DNA of 36,500 bases from Methanomicrobiales archaeon (GTDB taxonomy: Archaea; Halobacteriota; Methanomicrobia; Methanomicrobiales; Methanospirillaceae). Both the position numbers and the translations under genes were made by a program. Below, in pieces: positions 1-6,042 of this stretch. The stretch's first letter is position 1. Each line of letters starts with the position of its first letter. The notes under the pieces are model-generated. The model was not told where the DNA came from. It saw only the letters and a program-made list of their open reading frames with translations, and ran no database searches. Location: the NCBI GenBank assembly GCA_025350045.1, contig JANXYM010000062.1, positions 1 to 36,500 on the forward strand. Direction: 5' to 3'.

Positions 1-882
1 CAAAAACTCGAGTTAATCCGGGACGGAAAAATTACCCGTGGCGCAATACTGCTGTTTGGGAAAAATCCCCAGGCATCATTCACCTCTGCCCAGATACACA
101 TGGGCCGGTTCAAGGACGCCATTACCATCATCGATGACAAAATCCTGAAAGGCAATCTCTTTTCACAGGTGGATGCAGCGGTACAACTGTTCCAGCAATA
201 TATGCAGGTCCGGTATGAATTCAATGAAAAGCCGACCAAAACGGAGCCGCTGTCTGCAATGCAACGAACCGAGATCTGGGATTATCCGATCAAAGCCTTG
301 CGTGAAGCGGTTATCAATGCACTTATTCACCGGGATTATTTCCAGACCGGCGCCGAGATCCAGATCCGCGTTTACGATGACCATGTGGTGATCACGAACC
401 CCGGTGGGCTTACGGGAGGGATGACTGTCGATGAACTCCGGCAGGAGGGACATCGTTCATTGCCGCGAAATACACTGCTTGCCCAGGTCTTTTATTATGG
501 GGAATTGCTGGAGAAGTGGGGCACGGGCACGAGCCGCATGATTACCCTCTGTCAGAATCATGGGATACCTGAACCAGAGTTTTCTGCACATCCGGATTGG
601 TTCAGTGTAACATTCGCCAAAGATTTCTACACGGATGAGCGACTTATCGCAATGGGACTTTCTGACCGGCAGGTTCAGGCAGTGCACTACGCGAGGGAGC
701 AGGGGGCGATTACCAATAAGGGGTATCGTGAAAATTCGAAGGTCAGTACGAGTCTTGCATTGCGTGAATTAAATGATCTCTGTACCCGGGGGATTTTTAT
801 GAAGAGAGGAAAAACAGGACGTAATACTGAGTACATTCTCAATAAAGCGAGATCTGATGAACCCTCCACAAACATGTCTTAA
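1..882 (+). CDS. AlbA_2/HATPase_c_4-type regulator or helicase-like protein, 3' part
   Basis: The reading frame is open from base 1, so the gene begins upstream of the window; 293 codons are visible. The first residues read like the end of an AlbA_2 (schlafen-like) domain (KLELIRDGKITRGAILLFGK). The middle holds the ATP-binding HATPase_c_4 region: ALREAVINALIHRDY (N-box-like), then a glycine-rich stretch ITNPGGLTGGMTVDEL and RNTLLAQVFYYGELLEKWGTGTSRM. The last 80 residues look like a winged-helix domain. Proteins of this architecture are usually annotated as ATP-dependent DNA helicases or transcriptional regulators and are common in mobile or defence-rich archaeal regions. The true substrate is unknown. 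The stop codon lies inside the first copy of a direct repeat. Family assignment is confident; function is not. Confidence 0.85.
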   Translation, partial: QKLELIRDGKITRGAILLFGKNPQASFTSAQIHMGRFKDAITIIDDKILKGNLFSQVDAAVQLFQQYMQVRYEFNEKPTKTEPLSAMQRTEIWDYPIKALREAVINALIHRDYFQTGAEIQIRVYDDHVVITNPGGLTGGMTVDELRQEGHRSLPRNTLLAQVFYYGELLEKWGTGTSRMITLCQNHGIPEPEFSAHPDWFSVTFAKDFYTDERLIAMGLSDRQVQAVHYAREQGAITNKGYRENSKVSTSLALRELNDLCTRGIFMKRGKTGRNTEYILNKARSDEPSTNMS

Positions 883-937
883 ACCCTTCAAACCCTTCAT
901 GAACCCGCCTTAAACCCTTCAAACCCTTCATGAACCC
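878..937. repeat. Tandem direct repeat, two 29-bp copies with 31-bp period
   Basis: Two identical 29-bp copies (878-906 and 909-937) are separated by 2 bp. Each copy itself contains AAACCCTTC followed by AAACCCTTCATGAACCC, so there is an internal 9-10 bp repeat. The first copy includes the stop codon of the upstream gene. No protein is encoded. It may be a slippage-generated minisatellite at the edge of the decayed region. Confidence 0.85.
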
Positions 938-1183
938 TGCATAATTTCCACATTTTCCCGGGTAGTCTCCATCTCATTATTTTTATAATTCATTCCCTGA
1001 AAAAAACGACCCTCATATTCGCATTCCGGCAGCCTTTCCAGGCCCGGATGGCATAAACTAAGTGGCAAAATAAACCCCGATTTAAATGCCATTGGCAGCC
1101 CCCAAATAAAATCCACCCCTGCCGTATTTTGTCAATCAGAGCGATATTCAGGCACTTATTTTACACCCTCAAATTAGACGATT
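938..1183. other. AT-rich gap without a recognised gene
   Basis: This stretch between the 31-bp repeat and the truncated antitoxin shows only short open frames on either strand, none with a convincing start or family resemblance. It is likely decayed DNA downstream of the minus-strand antitoxin, where a partner toxin gene would be expected. Confidence 0.4.
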
Positions 1184-1387
1184 TTACGGGCTTTTCCGGA
1201 CAAAGGTATGGTAAACGAAGTCCAATTTGGGCGTATTATATTGGATCCCAAGTTTGGCCCGTAACTCTTTGGTTGAGTAGACACGCCCCTTCAAAATATC
1301 CTCTTCAGCCTCGGCTATGTCTTTTAAATCCTGCTCGTCCAAGGATGTGTCCGGGTTACGGCATTTCCGCTTGATAAGCTCGGGCAT
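1184..1387 (-). CDS. Small antitoxin-like protein, probably truncated or fused at its 3' end
   Basis: A 67-residue minus-strand frame starts at ATG 1387 with AGGATG about 12 bases upstream. Residues 1-45 (charged, with SLDEQDLKDIAEAEEDI and GRVYSTKELRAKLGI) have the composition and motif style of small RelB/YefM-like antitoxins, in which the protein usually ends close to KLGI. The last 20 residues do not continue that pattern. They may be read-through into the remains of a toxin gene that should follow on the minus strand; no intact toxin is seen at 938-1183. The family call rests on pattern recognition only. Confidence 0.45.
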   Translation of the reverse strand: MPELIKRKCRNPDTSLDEQDLKDIAEAEEDILKGRVYSTKELRAKLGIQYNTPKLDFVYHTFVRKSP

Positions 1388-1464
1388 ATCATATCATCAT
1401 CCTGTGGGACTATCAAATTTAGTATCGTTCAAAGTTGAAAAAATTAAACCCGCCAAACGCGCCA

Positions 1465-1632
1465 TTACTCCGACATTTCCACGCAGTTGTCATATTCCCT
1501 TTTTGAAAGTACTTTGGAAGGATCGGCTGCTGCAATATCCTCCCATCTCGTTCCTACTATCAGCGCCCGCCCCCTTCCATGAAATCGCCACCGCCTCATA
1601 TCAATAGCAAAAACGGGTTTGCGGTATTGCAT
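1465..1632 (-). CDS. Possible small protein (55 aa) inside the dispersed repeat
   Basis: A minus-strand frame from ATG 1632 to TAA 1465 gives a 55-residue basic peptide containing MRRWRFHGRGRAL and later ADPSKVLSKREYDNC. The first half lies in the 115-bp repeat. The other copy (minus strand near 3090-3020) keeps the same frame without indels and reads MRRWRFRGRGRAL. This could be a genuine small gene family or merely an open frame in a non-coding repeat; substitutions between the copies are often non-synonymous. An internal ATG at 1599 is an alternative start. No ribosome binding site is evident. Confidence 0.3.
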   Translation of the reverse strand: MQYRKPVFAIDMRRWRFHGRGRALIVGTRWEDIAAADPSKVLSKREYDNCVEMSE

Positions 1633-1663
1633 GAAGCAAGGAAGGCCAGGCGATTATTGGAGG
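1549..1663. repeat. Dispersed 115-bp repeat, copy A
   Basis: This segment aligns without gaps to 3016-3130 (constant offset 1467) with about 21 mismatches in 115 positions by eye. The conserved core is CAGCGCCCGCCCCC and CCACCGCCTCATA. The outer parts can pair: the CCCCC-TTCC run at 1570-1578 with GGAGGGGG at 1659-1666, and AATCGCC with GGCGATT, giving an imperfect long hairpin. A hicA-like scrap lies about 140 bp to the right, just as hicBA follows copy B. Confidence 0.75.
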
Positions 1664-1805
1664 GGGTTTCAGCCAGATGTAATTTATATGAACAGGTCCC
1701 GGAGAAAAACGGATAGATTGGCGGGATTATCCCTTTTGCTCATCCACATGAAGTTGTAGTTTATGTAACGGGCATGTAACTGGCCGGAGATATATCCGGG
1801 CTGTT
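1664..1805. other. Decayed intergenic stretch between repeat copy A and the hicA scrap
   Basis: No intact gene is seen. If copy A and its hicA scrap arose by duplication of the copy B/hicBA segment, this is where a hicB remnant would lie, but no hicB similarity could be recognised by eye. Confidence 0.35.
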
Positions 1806-1853
1806 GTCATTCTTCATGCCGGACGTGATCTCGGTGTGGAAATGCCCGGCTGA
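1806..1853 (+). pseudogene. HicA toxin scrap
   Basis: The plus-strand frame reads VILHAGRDLGVEMPG and stops. The HAGRDLG core and its DNA (CATGCCGGACG, GATCTCGGT) match the hicA copy at 3583-3605 with a single mismatch over about 22 bases. Nothing else of hicA, including the GSHH catalytic region, remains. It is interpreted as the surviving fragment of a second hicA gene. Confidence 0.5.
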
Positions 1854-1910
1854 TAAAGAAACGTCCTCCAGCATAGCATTTTTCATGTTGGCCATGCTTA
1901 CACTGTGATC

Positions 1911-2069
1911 ATGTCCGCAATGAAACGAATCCGGGTGGCGGAACCCGTCTTGAAGGATCTTGCTGAAATGTGCCTCGTCGAGGAGCGTAAAAAAGCACGT
2001 CTTACACGGGATATGCAGCGTATTGAGGAAGAAGGTACGTTCGTCCCCTTCTCGGGGATTCGTTCTTGA
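1911..2069 (+). CDS. Small hypothetical protein, about 49-52 aa
   Basis: ATG codons at 1911 and 1920 are in frame; from 1920 the product is 49 residues, highly charged, with LKDLAEM and EERKKARLTRDMQRIEEEG suggesting one or two helices. GTGATC just before 1911 resembles a ribosome binding site suited to the 1920 start. After the TGA at 2067 a +1 frame continues to 2160 with a plausible sequence (ALFIEKEQKYYVILWKS), so the gene may originally have been longer and be frameshifted near 2065. No family was recognised. Given the surroundings it could be part of a toxin-antitoxin remnant. Confidence 0.35.
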   Translation: MSAMKRIRVAEPVLKDLAEMCLVEERKKARLTRDMQRIEEEGTFVPFSGIRS

Positions 2070-2176
2070 CCTTTGCGCTGTTCATCGAAAAGGAGCAGAA
2101 ATACTACGTGATTCTCTGGAAAAGCAACCAGCATTTTCTTAGCCAGAGTAATAACTCCTAGCCGGAATGAAAATTT

Positions 2177-2719
2177 TCAGCGGGCATTAACTGAATTTTC
2201 TTCATCCCCGATCTTATTGAGATCGACGACCATCTGAACAGTATCAGAATTTTGGGTTATTTTTATGAATCCACCGTAGTTTTCATAGAATTGGATAGCT
2301 CGTGGATCTCTTTTTGCATCCACCTTGACAAACCTGCAACCGATATGCCCGGTTAATCTGAACGCCATGGCAAAAACGTGTTTCAGCATTTCACGTCCTA
2401 TGCCCTGACTGCGCAGCCCGTCTTTTGTTGCCATCCTGGCCAGCAGTAATGCCGGATATTTATTCGGGGGATCTTCTATCTCAAGAGACATTTTTTTTAC
2501 GGAGTCCGATGTGATACATCCCATAGACAGGGAGAAAAACCCTACGAGTTCGGTGCCAGAATGGACAAGATAGGTAGTACTGATCTTTTCCTGTTGCCGG
2601 TTTTTTGCATCGTTCCTTAAAAAATCTTCAAGATCTTTGGAATCGGAACAGGCAAATGATGAAACTTCGGAGTCATCAGATAATTTTGAAAAAATGAGAG
2701 AATGAATATCAATAGTCAT
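2177..2719 (-). CDS. GNAT acetyltransferase, TacT-like toxin candidate
   Basis: The product from ATG 2719 is 180 residues, the usual length of TacT/AtaT-type GNAT toxins, which acetylate aminoacyl-tRNA. The frame is open further upstream, but that part overlaps the small partner gene and is compositionally unlike protein. The N-terminal part has the family pattern SKDLEDFLRNDAKNRQQEKISTTYL. The acetyl-CoA pyrophosphate-binding motif is at LARMATKDGLRSQGIGREML (R/QxxGxG type). The end has RAIQFYENYGG with the usual tyrosine. It lies 7 bases downstream of a 49-codon gene in the same direction, the standard antitoxin-toxin arrangement. Assignment to GNAT is firm; the toxin role is inferred from architecture and neighbour. 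Confidence 0.8.
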   Translation of the reverse strand: MTIDIHSLIFSKLSDDSEVSSFACSDSKDLEDFLRNDAKNRQQEKISTTYLVHSGTELVGFFSLSMGCITSDSVKKMSLEIEDPPNKYPALLLARMATKDGLRSQGIGREMLKHVFAMAFRLTGHIGCRFVKVDAKRDPRAIQFYENYGGFIKITQNSDTVQMVVDLNKIGDEENSVNAR

Positions 2720-2726
2720 TTTGTGG

Positions 2727-2876
2727 TTATGGCCATTCTTTTGAGAGCTTGCGGGCTTCCCGGAAGAGAACCTTGCTCTCTTTGGTGAAGTGCTGCTTTG
2801 GGGCCTCGACGTATTTGTTGAACGCCCGTGCTTCTTCACCTCTTAACACAGTCTCTAATTCGATCTGTTTTGCCAT
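2727..2876 (-). CDS. Small antitoxin candidate paired with the GNAT gene (49 aa)
   Basis: Reading ATG 2876 to TAA 2727 gives a 49-residue, charged, mostly helical peptide (MAKQIELETVLRGEEARAFNKY at the start, ending in KLSKEWP). AAGGTGGT sits 6-13 bases before the start, a strong archaeal ribosome binding site. It is followed after 7 bases by the GNAT gene, so the two are almost certainly co-transcribed. TacT-like toxins normally pair with ribbon-helix-helix antitoxins of 80-95 residues; this one is much shorter and no clear ribbon-helix-helix motif is visible. It may be a minimal neutraliser lacking a DNA-binding domain. Two direct AAGGTAAC copies (2924-2931 and 2946-2953) lie upstream. Confidence 0.6.
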   Translation of the reverse strand: MAKQIELETVLRGEEARAFNKYVEAPKQHFTKESKVLFREARKLSKEWP

Positions 2877-3015
2877 GTCTGACCACCTTTTTGTAGTACG
2901 GTATTTCTTCCTTTTCTATCATTAAGGTAACCTCTGCAACTCTTCAAGGTAACTTATTGTGATGTCCTGCTGATGGGCTTCTCTTTTTCCAAACGGTTTC
3001 GGACTTTCCGCATTT

Positions 3016-3130
3016 CGCTCCTATTTTCAGCGCCCGCCCCCTACCGCGAAATCTCCACCGCCTCATAGCAAGCGCAGAAACTGGTTTGGGGTATTTCATG
3101 ACGTAAGGAAGGTCACGCGATTTCCGGAGG
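3016..3130. repeat. Dispersed 115-bp repeat, copy B
   Basis: Gapless partner of 1549-1663. The minus strand keeps the frame MKYPKPV then MRRWRFRGRGRAL seen in copy A. GAAATC near 3049 can pair with GATTTC near 3119, and flanking C-rich and G-rich runs extend the stem. Copy B lies 61 bp before hicB. Confidence 0.75.
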
Positions 3131-3190
3131 AGCCGCCAACCAAAAACCTCCCGCCTCCCACTCACATATCTTTATTGAAGCACCCGGCAT

Positions 3191-3451
3191 ATGGTAAATA
3201 TAGATCAGATTATGAAATTCTCAATTTTTATCGAACAGGATGAAGACGGGCGGTATGTAGTGGAATGCACCGACTTGCCGGGATGCATGACCGAAGGCGA
3301 TACCCTCAGGGAAGCAATTGAAAATATCAATGAGGCAATTGTCGGCTGCATTAAGTCCCGGTTGAAGACAGCATTGGATGAGATCCACATCACGTCCCTG
3401 CCTTCCCACATGAGTATCGATGTCGATACTTCCGGTATAAATTATGCCTAA
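3191..3451 (+). CDS. hicB: HicB-family antitoxin
   Basis: The product is 86 residues from ATG 3191, or 79 from ATG 3212, where the typical HicB opening MKFSIFIEQDEDGRYVVECTDLPGC begins. HicB antitoxins share this degraded RNase H-like fold of about 70 residues and bind the HicA mRNA interferase. The DLPGC and EGDTLREAIENINEAI motifs are clear. No DNA-binding domain follows, so this is the short HicB type. A TATA-like CATATCTTTA at 3164-3173 lies about 25 bases before 3191, suggesting a leaderless transcript. The gene overlaps hicA by 8 bases. The partner is frameshifted, so this antitoxin may now be solitary. Confidence 0.85.
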   Translation: MVNIDQIMKFSIFIEQDEDGRYVVECTDLPGCMTEGDTLREAIENINEAIVGCIKSRLKTALDEIHITSLPSHMSIDVDTSGINYA

Positions 3452-3684
3452 ACTTCCGCGGGCTGGCGGTAAAAAAGCACATCGCTGCATTCAAGCGGGC
3501 AGGATGGGTGGATAACCACGTTGAGGGCAGCCACCATCTCCTGACAAAAAAGGGAAGTCTAGTTCATCTCTCAATCCCGGTGCATGCCGGACGAGATCTC
3601 GGTATTGGATTGTTGTGCAAGATGATCGATAAAGCCGGTATGACTCAGGAGGAATATTGTGCATATTTCTCCGGAGAAAAATAA
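3444..3684 (+). pseudogene. hicA: HicA-family mRNA interferase, frameshifted
   Basis: Starting at ATG 3444 the frame reads MPKLPRAGG and then runs to an early stop. One frame over, from the A-tract, the rest of HicA is intact: KHIAAFKRAGWVDNHVEGSHHLLTKKG, then HLSIPVHAGRDLGIGLLCKMIDKAGMTQEEY to TAA 3684. The break falls in a run of six A (3471-3476); five A would restore a normal 79-residue HicA with the catalytic histidine in GSHH. The gene overlaps hicB by 8 bases, as in functional hicBA pairs. It may be an inactivated toxin, a slippage-prone phase-variable site, or a homopolymer sequencing error. Confidence 0.8.
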
Positions 3685-3773
3685 GGTGCCGGTAGTTTGC
3701 CATAATTATTGACCCATTTTTACTGATTTTTGTCCGCTTGGGACTTTTTTTGAGAATTTTGTTGAACGGATCT

Positions 3774-4213
3774 TGATTTCGATTTTTCAACCAAATCCTG
3801 ATTGTAAACTTCTCATCGCGATTCTGATCGCGATTGAAAAACTGATCAGGATCAATCGAACCTTGATTGAAAACTTTCAGGCAAACCCTGATTTCAAATT
3901 TTTAAGCAGACTTTGATTTAGAAATTTTAACCGGACCTTGATTGCAACATGGATTCGATGATGCCCCTGCAAGGGGAATTTCAGACGTAAACTTCCTTTG
4001 TCAATTCAATCAAACCCTGATTTGAAATCCTCAACCGGATCCCGATTTCAATTTTTTAAGCAGACTTTGATCTCGATTTTTCCACCGGACCTTGAATGCA
4101 AAATTTTCACCGCGATCAGAATCGCGATTGAAAAGTTTGATCCGGATCAATCAAACCCTGATTTGAAATTCTCGACCGGATCCTGATTGCAATTTTTTTA
4201 AGCAGACTTTGAT
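3774..4213. repeat. 25-bp-period tandem array with hairpin spacers
   Basis: A TGAT core recurs at 3774, 3799, 3864, 3889, 3914, 3939, 4018, 4043 (CGAT), 4068, 4093 (TGAA), 4159, 4184 and 4210. Steps are exactly 25 bp (one of 26) within blocks and 65, 79 and 66 bp between blocks. Units start TGATT, have an A/T-rich middle and end in one of four tails in a set order: CAAACCC, CCGGATCC, GCAGACTT, CCGGACCT. Two of the spacers are homologous to each other and carry hairpins: ATCGCGAT-TCTG-ATCGCGAT at 3815-3834, CGCGAT-CAGA-ATCGCG at 4111-4126, and the palindrome TTGATCCGGATCAA at 4137-4150. The period is not a multiple of three, so it is not a coding repeat. It resembles an iteron or partition-type array, but no replication or partition gene is adjacent. 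Confidence 0.85.
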
Positions 4214-4414
4214 GGAAAAACAACAGGATCCCGGAAAGTTCCCCTCAGTTTGGCGTGTCCTGAGCGCTTCCCGGCACTCCCTATTATCCTCATCAAAGCA
4301 ATACCGCGGCACGCATTTCGATCATTACAAGTACCCGTATGAATATATTTTTCTGGGACATCCGGTATGCAGCGGCCTGTCAATGGCTGACTGTTCAACC
4401 GCAAACATAAATTA
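4214..4414. other. Stretch between the 25-bp array and the small gene
   Basis: A plus-strand frame of 68 codons spans this stretch, but its product has no recognisable character and begins inside the repeat array. It is treated as non-coding, with an AT-rich part near 4341-4352 (GAATATATTTTT) that could serve as a promoter element. Confidence 0.4.
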
Positions 4415-4609
4415 GTGCAGGTAAAAAGCGTGACGGACTATTACAAATACAGTGCTGAGTTGCCCAGTATCAGTGAGATCCAGCGTCTTGTCGCCGGGTA
4501 TCCGGATGAAGAAGCGCTTATCGGGATCATCATGCGATCCTATGATTATATCCAGAAATTACCTTTGCAGGGTATTGTTGAAAACTATACCCAGATCACC
4601 GAGTCGTAG
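4415..4609 (+). CDS. Small conserved-looking hypothetical protein (64 aa)
   Basis: The frame opens with GTG 4415; a second in-frame GTG at 4430 follows AGGTAAAAAGC and gives a 59-residue product. The acidic sequence (SISEIQRLVAGYPDEEALIGIIMRSYDYIQKL) reads like a real folded helical protein and its codon use resembles neighbouring genes. It has no membrane segment and no motif I recognise. It ends 90 bases before the cation transporter but that gene appears to have its own promoter. Confidence 0.5.
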   Translation: MQVKSVTDYYKYSAELPSISEIQRLVAGYPDEEALIGIIMRSYDYIQKLPLQGIVENYTQITES

Positions 4610-4664
4610 TGTGGCATACTGTCTCCTTTGCATGCCCTTCTGCTGAATTGCTGTTTCACTGATG

Positions 4665-4675
4665 TTTTTAATTAT
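4665..4675 (+). promoter_or_regulatory. TATA-like promoter element of the cation transporter gene
   Basis: TTTTTAATTAT lies 25-35 bases before ATG 4700. With the usual archaeal TATA-to-start distance this gives a transcript with almost no leader. Confidence 0.5.
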
Positions 4676-4699
4676 CCTTTCCTACAGGTACAGACATAC

Positions 4700-5635
4700 A
4701 TGACAACCGATGAGATCCCTGATGATGCAGGAGAAGCCGGAGAGTCCCGGCAGCAGCTGGTCTTTACCGGGCTCTGCATAGATCTCCTCATCCTGATCCC
4801 GGAGTCATTGGCAGTCCTCCTCTCAGGATCTGCCACACTCTTAGCGGATGTCATCAAGGGTGCAAACGAGATCCTCGCCACCTCCTTTGCCCTCCTGATC
4901 ATACGGCGGGTGACGCTGGGCGGGAAGTTCACGTACGATTACGGGATGGGAAAGTTCGAGTCCCTAACAAGGATCATCACGGGTGGCGTGATGCTGGTAT
5001 CCCTTGTTATCCTGCTCATCTTCACCATCAACCGGATTGTCAATCCCGAACATTTCGATATGGATGCTGCGTTCATCGGGATCCCGCTCATGATCCTTGC
5101 GGGTATTGCAGACTCGTACCACTGGAAGAAGAATTATCGCCTTGCCCAGAAAGAGCCCTCCCCTATCATGGAGGCCCAGTGGCGGCTCCGGCGGGCCAAG
5201 ACCTTCTCCGATCTCCTGATCCTCGTTGCGCTGGTACTCTCGGTTCTTCTCGTCCAGTACAGCTGGGCGGAGTATATCGATCCCGTTGTCTCCTTTGTCA
5301 TCATCGGGTTCCTGCTGCTTGCGGGATACCGGGAGATCTCCTCGTCGCTTCCGGATCTCTTTGACAAGACCCTGGAAGAAGAGCTCCAGATTGTCATTTT
5401 AAAGGAACTGGTCGGCTCGTTCGACAAGTTCGATGAATTCCACGGAGTCCGGTCGCGCCGGTCCGGGGCCAGGATCTATATCGACATCTTCCTCGGGTTC
5501 GATCCTGCGCAGAAGGTGGGGGATATGCAGGATAACATCGACTTCTTGAAAAGATCTATTGAAACCCTGATTCCCGGCAGTGTTGTCTGCATTATCCCCA
5601 CTAGCGAAAAGGACGTCCGGCCTGTCTCTTCATAA
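4700..5635 (+). CDS. Cation diffusion facilitator family transporter with atypical metal-site residues
   Basis: The product from ATG 4700 is 311 residues, with six predicted membrane segments and a C-terminal cytoplasmic domain of about 90 residues, the CDF layout. The frame is open to 4628 but that part does not resemble the family. Family marks are SGSATLLAD (residues 42-50), YGMGKFE (81-87) and DPVVSFVIIG (194-203). In canonical zinc or cadmium exporters the TM2 and TM5 sites are HxxxD. Here TM2 reads K53-GAN-E57 and TM5 reads K167-TFS-D171, so both histidines are lysines and one aspartate is glutamate. Proton-coupled efflux of a divalent metal is the family function, but the substrate of this variant cannot be inferred. 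It may not bind Zn2+ at this site. Confidence 0.85.
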   Translation: MTTDEIPDDAGEAGESRQQLVFTGLCIDLLILIPESLAVLLSGSATLLADVIKGANEILATSFALLIIRRVTLGGKFTYDYGMGKFESLTRIITGGVMLVSLVILLIFTINRIVNPEHFDMDAAFIGIPLMILAGIADSYHWKKNYRLAQKEPSPIMEAQWRLRRAKTFSDLLILVALVLSVLLVQYSWAEYIDPVVSFVIIGFLLLAGYREISSSLPDLFDKTLEEELQIVILKELVGSFDKFDEFHGVRSRRSGARIYIDIFLGFDPAQKVGDMQDNIDFLKRSIETLIPGSVVCIIPTSEKDVRPVSS

Positions 5636-5873
5636 CCGGGGTATAACCGAACCCTGGTTTTTTCCCGTTCATGACCTGCCCGCACTGCTGTTGTCCAGGT
5701 ATTTTCCGCAGGATCCTCTCATAAGCTACAGATCGTTTGTGTCCCGTTCCGGCAGGTTCGTATCCCCACCTTCCTGCGCAAGATTTTTCCTGCTGCACTC
5801 AGGCTTCATTTTTCCCGGAAGGATAAACGGATACTGCAATGCCATAATTCGTCCTATCGATACGGTCGAGAAC
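5636..5873. other. Intergenic region upstream of the padR promoter
   Basis: No gene is supported here. Short open frames exist on both strands but lack start signals and family resemblance. It separates the transporter gene from the padR promoter. Confidence 0.5.
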
Positions 5874-5883
5874 CTTATATACC
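5874..5883 (+). promoter_or_regulatory. TATA box of the padR operon
   Basis: CTTATATACC is the clearest archaeal TATA element in the region. Transcription would be expected about 25-30 bases downstream, at roughly 5900-5908, which places the start at the adjoining inverted repeat and leaves a leader of about 140 bases before padR. Confidence 0.65.
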
Positions 5884-5904
5884 AATGAACCATAGTAATA
5901 ACAT

Positions 5905-5925
5905 GTATCTTGTTATGCAAGATAC
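5905..5925. promoter_or_regulatory. Perfect inverted repeat, probable PadR operator
   Basis: GTATCTTG (5905-5912) and CAAGATAC (5918-5925) are perfect reverse complements with a 5-base spacer. The site coincides with the predicted transcription start, where a bound repressor would block RNA polymerase. PadR regulators are dimeric winged-helix proteins that bind such dyads and commonly repress their own operon. Assignment to PadR is inferred from position. Confidence 0.6.
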
Positions 5926-5937
5926 TGTGTAAAACGC

Positions 5938-6022
5938 GTATGCCCGCCAATCAGCCCTCTCAAACCCCCGGCAGCGCTGGGAAAACCCCCGGGTGCAATC
6001 GGCTGCCGGGAACCGGGCATAC
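5938..6022 (+). promoter_or_regulatory. Nested hairpin leader upstream of padR
   Basis: Three nested pairings can be read: GTATGCCCG (5938-5946) with CGGGCATAC (6014-6022), CCCGGCAGC (5967-5975) with GCTGCCGGG (6002-6010), and CTGGG (5977-5981) with CCCGG (5988-5992) closing an AAAACC loop. The two outer stems are perfect 9-bp helices. The structure ends 20 bases before the padR ATG and just ahead of its GGGAGATG ribosome binding site. It could affect translation or stability, or act as a protein- or ligand-responsive leader. A 38-codon frame from ATG 5940 also runs through it and overlaps the padR start. Confidence 0.5.
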
Positions 6023-6042
6023 ATTCCAACCAGGGAGATGCC

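Noticed and set aside
2944-3165. 73-codon minus frame through repeat copy B as an independent gene
   Set aside because: Only the part shared with copy A is supported; the ends diverge and no start signal is visible.
3998-4186. 62-codon plus frame inside the 25-bp array
   Set aside because: It merely reads through the repeat, whose 25-bp period is not a multiple of three; no start signal.
3774-4213. CRISPR array
   Set aside because: Units are 25 bp and contiguous with degenerate sequence; there are no unique spacers of constant length between identical repeats and no cas gene nearby.
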